From Gracilaria domingensis (Eukaryota; Rhodophyta; Florideophyceae; Gracilariales; Gracilariaceae): a stretch of 64,000 nucleotides of DNA. The notes beneath the pieces were generated by a model. That model was not told where the DNA came from and did not search any database. It saw only the letters and a list, made by a program, of their open reading frames with translations. The stretch is from NCBI GenBank assembly GCA_022539475.1, contig VCMS01000134.1, positions 62,001-126,000 on the forward strand, given 5' to 3'. Positions 1-10,440 of the stretch are shown piece after piece. The translations under genes were made by a program, and so were the position numbers. Positions within the stretch are counted from its first letter, which is position 1; every line of letters starts with the position of its first letter.

Positions 1-969
1 CAACAGCTTCACAACCAAATGCAAGGCTTCCTCCAATGTTTGCTCTCCCGCGTAGCGGACCAGTCGTAGACTCTCCAACAGGGGGGTGGTTTGGTACATT
101 ACATTAGGCTTGGTCCCGATCCTCTCTGCATTGTACTGGACGGCAAAGTTATCCCAAAGCACGATGTCATCCGTCTTAAATTGATGCGTAAGAGTTTCTA
201 CGTCACAAACTTGGGAATAAACACGGGCAAGTAGGGCATCACTATCCTCTCGGGACATACTGGGGCTCCATCGAGTGTACTTCTTGTTCACGTATAGAAG
301 CGGAGTGCCAGTCTTGGGGTGCCTGATAACTGCCGGGTGTAAGGCAGTAGTTCGATCATCATCACGATTGTCCAGAGAATGGAGGAATGTCGCAGGGTAC
401 AGCTCTTCCTTTGTTTCATCAGGCAGACCATTGAACATTTTCGATGTGTTCCGGAAACAAATTTGTTTGACAGTACCGGACTGATGTAGGGGGCACCAGA
501 TGTTAACGATAGGAGGGTTTATTCGCCAGCTCCGGGTAGATGAGAAGGCTGGGGACTGATCGAGCTCAACATGAGCGCCCGAGTCAGAAAATTGAACATT
601 AGCCTCGGCTTGGTGAGATGGCTCTCCGAACAGGTGACCTAATTTGAGCAAAGAAAGACGGGCTGAGGAGCATTCGGCCTGCAGTTGGGCGGCCGCAGAA
701 GGGAGTATGACAACGGTATGAATCCATAGTAATTGACGTACTTGATGGAGGTGGTCATTGGAGGCCAGATCAACGCCCGTTACTACAACTCCGAAGGGAT
801 GATGTTCTGTGACGTTCATGTTGAGTGAATCGCTAACTTTGCGGACTGCCAGGGTTCTGTCTCGTTGAATGCTATAAGTGATGAACCGGAGCAAGCTCGC
901 TACAATGTGGACCGAGGCGACATATCGGCTCCAAGCGAAGCGAGTGGAAGGTTGACAACACATACTCAT
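1..969 (-). CDS. TauD/TfdA-type dioxygenase-like protein (partial, 3' end outside window)
   Basis: An open frame on the minus strand runs from an ATG at 969 past the window edge (about 323 residues visible). The C-terminal half matches the TauD/TfdA family of Fe(II)/2-oxoglutarate oxygenases: HPAVIRHPKTGTPLLYVN, then SREDSDALL, then DDIVLWDNFAVQYNAER. The N-terminal half has the family-like GVVVTGVDLAS opening. Family members use an HxD...H iron triad. Where WHxD is expected I read SWRINPP, and where WDNRxTxH is expected I read WDNFAVQY, so all three metal ligands seem absent. A later ATG giving MNVTEHHPFG is a possible alternative start. It could be a pseudoenzyme or a very divergent member. 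The fold assignment is fairly secure; the substrate is unknown. Confidence 0.7.
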   Translation of the reverse strand, partial: MSMCCQPSTRFAWSRYVASVHIVASLLRFITYSIQRDRTLAVRKVSDSLNMNVTEHHPFGVVVTGVDLASNDHLHQVRQLLWIHTVVILPSAAAQLQAECSSARLSLLKLGHLFGEPSHQAEANVQFSDSGAHVELDQSPAFSSTRSWRINPPIVNIWCPLHQSGTVKQICFRNTSKMFNGLPDETKEELYPATFLHSLDNRDDDRTTALHPAVIRHPKTGTPLLYVNKKYTRWSPSMSREDSDALLARVYSQVCDVETLTHQFKTDDIVLWDNFAVQYNAERIGTKPNVMYQTTPLLESLRLVRYAGEQTLEEALHLVVKLL

Positions 970-1029
970 ACATATAAAATGCCCTCGTAACCTGAGATTA
1001 TCGCACAGAAGCAGTGCGGATATCAATGT

Positions 1030-1084
1030 GGTCCGTCGTTGTCAGTGAGATAACTACGTTGGTCCGTCATTGTTAGTGAGATAA
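1030..1084. repeat. Two-copy 31-bp tandem repeat
   Basis: GGTCCGTC-TTGT-AGTGAGATAA occurs at 1030-1053 and again at 1061-1084 with two differences. It lies about 60 bp upstream of the start of the TauD-like gene, so it may be promoter sequence, but nothing proves that. Confidence 0.6.
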
Positions 1085-1295
1085 GTCTTGGCCCGAGAAA
1101 AACAACGCAAATTAGCCTTTATTGTGGTCCGCAAGCTGTCACAAGGTATTCACGTCACGTCACCTCACGTGATTAGTACCGCTTGCCTCCCGATCATATT
1201 TTTCTGCAATCCCCCTCATCCCCGTCAAAACGCAAGGCACACGTACACGCCGTATAGCAGCCTCTGCTGCGACGACTCCCAGCCGTGCGATAAGC

Positions 1296-1423
1296 GAGTT
1301 ATGATGACAATCTCGTGACGACATCGTGACACTCGAAAGAAAAATTGGTCCCTGGCCTTCGGCTCGGGCCCTAATTTTTCTTTCTCGTGCCCCGATGTCA
1401 TCACTCGATTGTCATCATAACTC
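1296..1423. repeat. 128-bp foldback (imperfect inverted repeat)
   Basis: The outer 17 bp (GAGTTATGATGACAATC) pair perfectly with the far end. After a mismatched part, the inner arms pair again (CTCGAAAGAAAAATT with AATTTTTCTTTCTCG, then GGC(C) segments around a TTCG turn near 1358). It may be a small MITE or a transcribed hairpin. No protein is supported here. Confidence 0.6.
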
Positions 1424-2264
1424 ATACTTGTATCTCGTAACAGGGAGGCGAATCGATACCTCTCCGGACGGCGAAAAACAGCTTGCATCGTTGCTCAGAC
1501 TACATGTTCTTTACATCTCGTAACCTGCACTCGGGACATGATCTCGCTCCTCGGGCAACATGAACCACTCAAACAGTCTCTCGGCTATATTGAGTGGATC
1601 ACATCCGTTCAGGCGTTGGATATTTTCCGAGCGCTCACATTATAGCAAATTTTCAATTCAAAAAATGCGCCGTGTCACACGGCGCATTATGCATGGTTTT
1701 CGGAGACACCCTTCAGAAAGCATCAACTTTTTCCAACAAATTAAAATTCAAGTAAAAAAAACATCTGCTAACCCTTGATTCTGGCAGTACGCTTTCTCTA
1801 CATTCCACTAACAGCCCTCTAAAAACAGATTACTGTTGATGGCTACGCAGTGTAGGCACTGCATGGCTGGAAGAATTCAGCACAGATTTGTATCAGTTCC
1901 TGAATTGGAACTGCGTAGGTAGTTTGTACGCGCACGCACAAAGAATTGTGCAAGTGCAACCCACGACGGAGGGCAGTCCTCTGCATCCGCCTGAGTCAGG
2001 CACAATAAATACCCGGAAACAGCAGCAGTCTGCTAGTGTCCGGAGGCATGCTCGGGAAGAACCTCCCGAGGCCTTTGTGCCTGCTCTTTTTGCTTTTGCC
2101 TTCCTCCGTCTTTCCACGCACCGCCTACGCGAGCGACTACGTGCGACTGCAGTCCGTCCTGTCCCTGTCTTGACCAACAATTACGTATCCATAACTGCCA
2201 ACTTTTTGAAAGTATACAAGGCTATTAAACATCACTAATCCATGGTTTCTAAAATCTACTTTTC
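1424..2264. other. Non-coding stretch with a 25-bp palindrome
   Basis: No convincing gene. A near-perfect palindrome (AATGCGCCGTGT-C-ACACGGCGCATT) sits at 1664-1688. The overlapping open frames at 1888-2238 (+) and 1893-2180 (-) are Arg/Pro-rich and resemble no family I know, so I leave them uncalled. Confidence 0.5.
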
Positions 2265-2746
2265 CTTGGAGCTGCGGGAAATGGCTTATATTACGAAGCA
2301 CTTCTGAAATGCAGAAAAAATTATGAACATAAACTTTATAGTTGTTCTCTTGTTTTGAGAAACAAACGATTACTCCTTTGCGTTTTAAATTATAAAAATC
2401 TTAAAGGAAACTTTTACGTGGGAGCCTTTTTGAAATGATGCAGCATACATGAACAAAATGCATATGAGGTATTGCTTTGTACTGTTTCTAAATGTTATGA
2501 ACAAAAATTTTGGAAACAACTAAACTATTACTATTGTATAGCTCTTACAAGTTTACAAGTTACATGTGTATGTGATTATATAAATCTTCTATGATTGTAA
2601 AGATATGACGTATAATCAATTAACACTGAAAAGCTCAACATTGTATTATATAAAATATAGTACTACATGAAAGCAAATAAGAGTCCACGTAGTTCCCAAC
2701 ACCCAAATAAAAAAAACAAAATATATGTATGTATCATAGAAGCGAT

Positions 2747-3625
2747 TTAAACGCTAAATAAATGCTCACCACATTTCATTGCAACTTGAACAATATTTGC
2801 GACGGCATTCATGCAATAGACATGTTTAGACAAGTTGTGCCTAAACGTATGCGACAAACAATAAAAGTGCTTCATTCTTCCATTCAAAGCTTCATGTTGA
2901 GCTCGAACGTATTGATGCCATTCTTTCAGTTCTTGCATGATAAGAGATTTTCTGATACATTTCTCATCCGCATAACCTTCATCAGTCACGACTTCTTCTT
3001 GTCCAGAAAGCAAAGATTTAAGTTTTGACTTAAAAATAACCAAATCAGGATATTTTCCTGCTGAAAATGGTCCATGAATCCATGTTATTAAGCCACTCTG
3101 GTGACATATACCAATCTCGTATTGCAATGCAGCGGAATTAAACTTATGTGAATACCACATGGGATCAAATTCTTCCGGTTCAAACACTTTAAAGTCAACT
3201 CCATCTACCGATATAAACGAGTTGCAGACGGATGTGATTGATCTACGAGATGAAATAAAAATCTAAGAAACATATTAGTAATGAATAGTATACCAGAAAT
3301 AGCTTTTGATGCATACCTCTTTTAAGATGGCGAGTTCTTTCACTGCAATCCACGTCCATTTACGAAATGTTTTAGCATCTACCTGTGCTAGTACCACATA
3401 AACGGCCTCAGTCGCATATAGCTTCAGAAACATAAGACCCCAGAGCAAGTGAACAGGCTTCATTTCTTTTGAGACACTAATCCGGACTTTGCTCCACAGG
3501 TGGCTGCAAACAAGAGGTGAAACGCCAAATATTGCCCGAAAGCGGCGCAAATAGGTATTTGAACGAATACCAGGGCAGGTTGACATGATTGAAGAAGAGA
3601 GGTCAAGAAAGCCAGATGCATCCAT
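2747..3625 (-). CDS. Harbinger/IS5-like DDE transposase (DDE_4 type), one 54-nt intron
   Basis: Exon 1 is 3625-3317 and exon 2 is 3262-2747. The intron between them starts GTATGC and ends TTTCTTAG, phase 0, giving about 274 residues. Family landmarks are FGVSPLVCSHLW and HLLWGLMFLKLYATE in exon 1. In exon 2 they are FISVDGVDF (first Asp), WYSHKFN, GPFSAGKYPDL, VVTDEGYADE (second Asp), QHEALNGRMK (Glu) and FRHNLSKHV. This is the DDE domain that cuts and pastes the element at 2268-6350. The ATG at 3625 was chosen over an upstream TTG; a further 5' exon is possible. No stops occur in the spliced frame, so it may be intact. Confidence 0.85.
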
Positions 3626-4906
3626 GTTTTTAGTCAGCTGCGACAAGAAAGGCAAAGATCCGTATCAACTTCACAAGTTGATGACAGACATAGTTTGACC
3701 TTCCACAGATTACGAACGTAATATTCTTGTCTCTTTTGCCGAACGACTTTAAACCCAAGCAAAATTTGTACACGTTGTACTTCTTCGTTGACGACATAAG
3801 ATGTGTAAAAAAACCCTATATGTCTTTTCGCATCACTATTGTATGTTTCGAAATTGGATGGCAGCAGTGAATTTGTGTTTCAGGAGATTTACAAGACCAC
3901 CCGAATTCATTTCCTGATTTGAAGATAAAGCTCTACTTCCTGTTAACAAATTGCGGTATGGTACATACACCTACGTAATGAAGTTGTGTAATTTTTTACT
4001 CTTCTCTTGTTTCCTAGTCCCGACAACCGCATTTTCCGACGTACATTTTCGAAAGTAAGTTTGTTAATGACCGGCACCAGTGCGAGATTGTGAGGCTTGC
4101 CTTCATCAATTGGAAATTTGAATCTTGAAACATATACGATTTTAAGCTCCTTATACATTTCACTATAGTTTAAAAAGGATAAAGATGAAGGGCAAGGTGA
4201 AAGCTATATTCAAGTAAGAATTAACATCTCTTTGATAGGTTTTAAAATGTAGGGCGGAATTGAAGCATTGGGAAAGTTAGAAGCCTCGTTTTTCTGTACA
4301 TATGTCCTAGTTTAAGCACATATACGCATCGTTCATTTCAGGATATTTCAAAATTATTAATGTTACACAAAACATTAACTAGCAACACAGACAAACACTA
4401 AAAGAGTACTTCATGGTCATGAACGTTTGTTGAAATATGTCATCATAACAGATCATGAAGAGCAATGTAATATTGTCCGTGAACTCTATATTCACTTCCC
4501 ATCACATATATATTGTCATATTGCAACATATATACACATTTTGAAAGTCAGAAGTTTGTAATTCTCAGACGTATGCTTTTGCTAGCGTCAGTCATGTAAC
4601 ATCCCGAGAGGAAACATTTCCCTTGACATGTCTGAATTATCTTACATGAACATTACTGCACATTACAATGCCAATTCCTAGACAATACCTTGAGTTTCCG
4701 ATTGGAGATCTCGGATCTCAGAAAGTGATACTTTCATGATCAACGTAGATTTATACCGCGTGAATTAGAAGCTAATCATGATTCTACAAGTGAAATACTA
4801 AGAATGGTTACAGTACTTAAGAACAATCAAACATCGAGAACAACCCGGCTAGATGGTCTAACGGAGTGCTGCCCATCCCACCGCAAGCAACCTCAATCAC
4901 TTCACC

Positions 4907-5846
4907 ATGCCGCTCTCGCTGCAGCGTCAAAAGCAAACGAAACGCGTCCCCAGACTTACTAAGAAATCTAAGGCCATCAGACTTCTTACCAAACGCCTAA
5001 CAACTGGTGAGTTAACTGGTAAAGAACCTGTGTCTGCAGTGTGGAACTCCGAAGATATATTTCGCCAACATCGTCTACCAACCTCCCGCACCAGATACTT
5101 GCGTCTTTTAAAGGAAATGGGTATTTCGTCTAAAAGTAAGTGCTGAAAATAACCTTGTTATGCTTTGGATGTATTGAGGCTAACAAAGAAGCACAGACGA
5201 CGATGAAGAACCTAATCTTGGTCGGACATCTACAGGCTTGCCAGATAGTTCTGTTCCCCGCAGTCATAGAGCAACAGATGGGTCAGATAATGGTGACTCA
5301 GGTGAAGAGTCTTCATATGACAGACATTCAATTGGAGGTGACGGAAGTGAAGTGCTGATGTCGGGAAAAGTATTCATGCCATTTAGGCTTCTTTCAGAAT
5401 GGACTGAACCACACACTACTACGAAGCGCTGTACTGTGGTAGACCATCTTCCATCAGGAGTTTCTCATGAAGACTTTACCATTTATGTTGTTGATGAGGG
5501 TAATTACTTAGAACTGGATGTCAAATGGCCACGACCATTGACAGATCTCAAATTAATGCACTCGAAGTGGCTCAAATCATCTCTACAAGGGCAGTATACT
5601 ACGTTTCATCCTGAGTTTCTTGGATTTGAGAGTGCACTGAAGGAGCTACGGTCACATAATGCAGAAGACGTTCATTCGAAGGCACGGTTTCATCTTCCAT
5701 TTGTTGTGGAGCGCAAGTTCGAGACGTATAATATGATTTACAAAGACGGAACAAAGTTAGTTTACATAAGGCTTAAGGCTCATACAGATTCCTATGGATG
5801 CTATGGTAGGACTTTCAACGCCTTTGAAGTTGTGGAGAGTACGTAA
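4907..5846 (+). CDS. Second protein of the Harbinger-type element, one 61-nt intron
   Basis: Exons 4907-5135 and 5197-5846 join across an intron with GTAAGT donor, a GGCTAAC branch-point-like site and a GCACAG acceptor. The splice restores a single 292-residue frame, which supports the model. The N-terminus is strongly basic (KRVPRLTKKSKAIRLLTKR) and could bind DNA or carry a nuclear signal. The middle is an acidic Ser/Asp/Glu linker. The C-terminal 170 residues form a globular part (VFMPFRLLSEW ... FNAFEVVE) that I do not recognise. Harbinger elements usually code a second, often Myb-like, helper for transposase import and end binding. I infer a similar role from position only. Confidence 0.7.
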
Positions 5847-6350
5847 TTTGTTAGAAAATTGATGTTTTAAAGAAAGTAAAATGTTTATTCACGCAGCCTG
5901 TTTACAAATATGTTTTATACTTTGCGCTGGGCAAAGAGTACAACATTGTTTCGAAAAGTGAGCTACTTTTGTATTGACTAGAACCATGAGTATAATAGAT
6001 ACAATGCAAATTTTGTTTTCATTCAATGGGTGAAAAATTGACTTAGAACTGAGAATTTGTGCTTCATTATTTTGGTTTAAGTGCAAGATAAGAAAATTAC
6101 TTCTGAATACTATTTGACAATATTTCACCATCATTGCTAATGATTTTGTTTACATGGTTTATCTGTTCAGCAATAGTATTTTTTCTGTACAAATTCGAGT
6201 ATCCGATGCATTAAACGAGAATGAACTATTAGTTTGGTGCGCTTTAAGGCATATACTTATATCTCTCGGAACTGTTTTGAAGAAGAAACTTTATACCGAA
6301 AGTTGCTCAATTAGTTGAGTAACTGTCAAACTACACTTTCCCGCAGCTCC

Positions 6351-7099
6351 CTTTAAGAAAACCATAAAGTTTTCAAACGTCTAGCTCTAATATCGTTCTA
6401 CAGTATCTTTGCAAAAGTGCCGGAGACCTTACAAAAGTAAACCTAGACAATTCTTTTAACATTCTCTTGCGCTTTTTTGTAATGTAGATCTTTTTCCAGC
6501 CGTTTCTCGAAAAACCACAAAGGCTCTATTTTTCAGAGTTAGAACCTGAAAAAGTTTTAAATTTCTCTCCAAAGCTTCCATACTCCCCTTAAGAACAATG
6601 CCACAGTTCCTTTGCGGAGATAGCTACAGTATCATGCAAATGCAGCAGCTATGCTGCTAAATAAAGTGTGAATGTTTGTAATAGAACATTTAGAGTTTAT
6701 TTATCTAACGTAAAAAAATCTATTTTTAAAACATAAAAAGTTCGATTCTTGTTTTCTTTTTTCCACAAAAACCACATTTTAAGCGTTTGAGCCAAGGAGC
6801 TTTGCGCCCTTTTTGTTTGAGAAGATTTCTCCTCAAAGCGCTGATTCACCTTTCCTCAAGCTATTTATCGCCTGCTTTCCAAGGGCGGCAAACTTTTAAA
6901 AGTCATGTGTCCGTTAGTCTTGTCTGCACATGCAGCCCGGGGCCGCTACGTGCTCCCCCAATATGTGTCCAGTCGAACAGCACCACCCAACACAAGGACG
7001 GTGAACCTCGCTGATCTGGACTCTAGCTATGTGTAGAGCAAGAGTTCCTCAATTCAACAGACTTTGACATTTTCGACTCGGTCCGGTCGCCGCTTCTAT
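6351..7099. other. AT-rich intergenic stretch
   Basis: Between the Harbinger element and the channel-like gene. No open frame resembles a known protein. Nothing else is evident. Confidence 0.5.
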
Positions 7100-8488
7100 T
7101 CACAGCCGGCTGGGTATAAGCACCATAACCAAGAGCAAAAACCCTCCGAACGAATATACGATGATAAAGAAAGGCCAAAGCTTATTGAAACTCAAAGTAA
7201 TATTCATCTCTGCTTCGCATTGGGGCAAATTGTTGAAATACCTGTTAAGATTTGGAATCGTCTGCTGTTCAAGCAGATCAAGCGAGGCTTCAGTCATCGG
7301 TTCAGTTAGAGTACTCCCTTTTGGAAGTACCATTGAAAGTCCACCTCTGAAGAATGGTTGCCTAACAATCACAAAGTGCCCACAATACTTTTCACGAATG
7401 GCGAATGTGATCGCCGATTCAAGCACAACCGCATACTTGCATCGATCTCTCTTAACCGCCTCGAATAATGAACCGTATGAATCGAAGTACTGCGGTGGGT
7501 TGTTCATATGGCACTTACTACCAAATTATTCAAGATCAAAAATCAAGTTCGGAAGTGTCCCACAAGGAAAAAAGAACCAGATACGTACTCAATTGCAATC
7601 GATTTTCCCCAATATCTTTCAGGAGCTCCTCCTCTTAGTATACATATCTCCGACGGGTCTACATTGCAATTGACAAGATCTGAAGCAGATTCAAATTTAG
7701 CCCTTATAGATTCTTGCACCAAGTATGCTCTGAACGAATCGGAAAAAATAAGTTGAATAGAGGTGAGAAGCGCGAAACCTTTTGAAACATGGGTGCATAA
7801 AGAACCAGTCATGGGCGGTACTTACGTCATTCTGGCGTCGTACGACAACAACAAGAAGAGAGCGGATACGGCTAGTACGATATTAAGAAACCATTGACGG
7901 CTCGAATTTCCATTTTCAACAACTCGGTCATCGGAGAGCATGAGCATCCTCATCACTTGAAAACAAACAGATGAATCTGTTAGACATGCTTGTTAATGTA
8001 AGAAAACTGCAGACGCCTTACTTGTACTTTGAAAAGCCATTCTCAGCCGAAAAGAAAGTTTACTTTTCATGAGATAGTACCCATATCGTTGGAGCCTAGA
8101 ATAAGTATTCGGCGGCGGTTCATACGGAACAGGAACGGCGAACTGTTTGTCAGGAATCTTCAGAAACGAACACATGATGAACTTATAGGAACAGTCCAGC
8201 AATGGCTATCCAAGCTTTGATGTCAAATGTCTGTATGAAAAACCAAGTTTTACCCGCGATTGTGGAATCAGAAACATGGACAAATGCAACGTATTGATCG
8301 AAGGCAAACGGTGGTAGAAAATCAACTTTCCGAAAGCGACTGGCAGTCATAAACCAACCGCCTATGCCGATGTCACACTGACAAGCTGGAGAGTCGATGA
8401 TTTGCCCAGTGGACATGTTGGTGCATTTGTGCATCTTGGAAATGAAGGCATGGAAGTCAGCCGGGTTTGTGTGGTTAAAGAGACGCAT
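7100..8488 (-). CDS. Ionotropic glutamate receptor-like / periplasmic-binding-domain channel, 3 short introns, frame break near 8190
   Basis: Minus-strand exons 8488-8022, 7955-7826, 7729-7585 and 7489-7100 are separated by introns of 66, 96 and 89 nt (GTAAGG..CAAG, GTAAGT..TCAG, GTATCT..GCAG) whose phases (1, 2, 0) all fit. Landmarks are CDIGIGGWFMTASRFRKVDF (end of ligand domain S1), TWFFIQTFDIKAWIAIAGLF (first membrane helix), SSRQWFLNIVLAVSALFLLLSY (third helix), then LPKGSTL, an S2 lobe, and a last helix (WPFFIIVYSFGGFLLLVMVL). These are the order and parts of iGluR-type ligand-gated channels. A typical pore loop is not obvious. The frame shifts by one base between 8202 and 8183. Upstream, the frame 8619-8500 (VRIWTAPPEG) may be the true N-terminus in another frame or exon. 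It is either a decaying gene or carries sequence errors. Confidence 0.65.
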
Positions 8489-8759
8489 GCTTGAACATGT
8501 AATACGGAAGGTGGAGGAATACAGTTGTAACGAAACTGATGAGTTGTAAGGTCGTGATCGGCTATCCTCCCCTCAGGAGGAGCAGTCCAGATTCGTACCT
8601 CTTCTTTTATAGCACGCATGGAAGGCGGCTTGAAGCGCTAGGCGCTAATGAAGGTGATGCAAGGCCTCACGCGTAACTACAAGAGACACCAATCTAGCTT
8701 ATAGGTCACACTTCTAGCTTATAGGTCAGACTATTGTGATACACTCGCGCCGCTTTTGG

Positions 8760-9900
8760 CCGAAGATGTCCTCATCGAGGTCGTCGCCAGAAAAGAAGTT
8801 ATTGTTTCGCGGCAGTTCTTCAACGCAGTGCCCGGAAGCCAAACGGCGTCGTCTTCTGAATCGCCAATAAACTGAACGAGATAGTAGACGCGGCGGTTAG
8901 GCATCTTGCGCGCAAGAATAGACGCAACCTCCTGCTAAATCAAACCGTCGTTGTCGATCAAAATGTCCAACGGACCCTTGTTAAAGTTAGAAAAACGACG
9001 GAACTTTGCGACGTAAAACACGTTGTGAACACGACGCATGGTCAGAGGGAGCTCAAAGCGATACCTCACAGGTCCAAGCTGCTTCTGTACCCGAAAGTGT
9101 CCAATATACCGCGGCTGCCAGTTTTTTGGCAAATAAGAACGACGCGTCAAACAAAGGTTATCCGCACGTAAAAGAACTAGTTACCCTTCTTCGAAGGGAA
9201 CGTCGCGTCGCGATCTGTCAGCATAAGACTTATGCGCAGAGATAGCGTTCGCAAGGTGTTCGCGCGCAAGTCCAACCATAGCGTTTCTTCTTTCTACTTA
9301 ATCGATTGCAGTATGCGAGCGTTCGGAGCAGTAGTCTAGGGTACACGTGATAGAAGTGTGAGAGATGTATCCGAGACAGAATTCAAAAGGAGAGAGTCTG
9401 GTGCTGGAGTGTCAAATAGATTTGTATTCGAACTCCAAGGTAAACCGAACAGTGTCCCAGCAAAGGAGAGTTTCTTGGATTGATGAGCGGAGCACGGAGG
9501 AGAGAGTTCGAATGAGATTCTCAGACTGCCCCTCAGTCTGGGGGTGATCGGGAGTCGAGATATTGCAGTAGATGTTCAGTAGTGGCATAAGCGTCTTCCA
9601 AAATCGGGAACGAACCTTGGGGTCTCGATCAGAGATTAGTGTGTGCACGACGCCATGCCTGGCGAAGAGGTGAGTGTCGAACAGTCGCGCAGTATCCGCC
9701 GTGGTGGTGGGCTTCGTTTTCGGAAGAAAAATAGCTTGCTTGGAAAGAGTGTTGACCATGATCAAGATGGCGTCGAAGCCATGTTCTGACTGCGGTAATT
9801 CCGTCAAGAATGTAGAGCAAGCGCAATTTCGCGTTTGTCACGTGCTCGGTCTCATAACACCTCGGCTTTCCGAGTTGCCTCTACAGCAATGTTATGAATT
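8760..9900 (-). mobile_element. Ty3/gypsy chromovirus remnant (integrase core, C-terminus, chromodomain)
   Basis: On the minus strand the segment near 9807-9412 reads as an integrase core (PDHPQTEGQSE and neighbours), followed at 9150-8935 by the integrase tail ending in RVHNVFYVAKFRR. The last part, 8940-8800, looks like a chromodomain. It is an old broken copy: several breaks, no LTRs seen next to it, and reverse transcriptase missing. Confidence 0.8.
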
Positions 9901-10440
9901 AAGATGGCATTCTCACACCATATGGCATGGTGGCACCCAATGGGGTTGATGGAATGGTAACCGGTTGTGGCAGTGGATCGCGTTTAGGCGTGTAGGGATT
10001 GGCTCTATTACAGAGAAAATTGGATTGGTTTTTAGAATTAGTGGCCGCCAAGGCCGGTCTGCACAAGTGCAACACGTGTGCGGCTCTGCCGTATTTCGCA
10101 CTACTTAGTTTAATTATTTAGTTTAATATGTGAAAACCGTAGCATTCTGTAGAGCAACGCTTTCCGCGTGCTAATCAAGACAAAGAAACTCATATAGTCA
10201 GGGATGAGTATACTAGGATGCACTCCCAATGTATGAGTGAGACCCAATTTTGAAGGATACTTTTGAGTGGCTTTCCCAGATTTTTCCCTGTAATCAAGGT
10301 TGTCATTGCTGGCTAATACCGCTAGGTGGAGGCGTGTATAATATGACCGTGTGTGCATAATTTGGGAAAATAGGTGGTGCACCTGAGGCGCCTGACACAG
10401 GATTAGGCACGTGTATGGACCCCTGCGGGTGTGCACCACG
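9901..10440. other. Non-coding stretch, possible LTR-type end
   Basis: No gene seen. Short self-complementary motifs occur (for example GGCCGCCAAGGCC near 10040). The segment 10372-10437, with CACGTGTATGGACC, resembles 60122-60186 at the start of another hairpin-rich element. The two may be the same kind of element end. Confidence 0.4.

Larger units (their letters stand above)
2268..6350. mobile_element. Harbinger-type DNA transposon, apparently complete
   Basis: The two ends carry a 14-bp terminal inverted repeat, GGAGCTGCGGGAAA, at 2268 and, inverted, ending at 6350. Both are flanked by the 3-bp direct repeat CTT (2265-2267 and 6351-6353), the target-site length typical of Harbinger/PIF elements. 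Inside are two divergently transcribed genes: a DDE transposase on the minus strand and a second protein on the plus strand. That is the usual two-gene layout of the superfamily. AT-rich sequence fills the sub-terminal regions (2280-2740 and 5850-6330). Confidence 0.85.

Noticed and set aside
1888-2238. Overlapping 116- and 95-codon frames on both strands
   Set aside because: Arg/Pro-rich composition, no family pattern, and each mirrors the other. Probably chance openness of GC-rich DNA.
3943-4158. 71-codon minus frame inside the Harbinger element
   Set aside because: Lies between the two spliced genes, starts at a non-ATG codon and resembles nothing.
4850-4870. tRNA-like A-box (GGCTAGATGGTCTAACGG)
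   Set aside because: No matching B-box or acceptor stem nearby. It lies in the leader of the Harbinger second gene.
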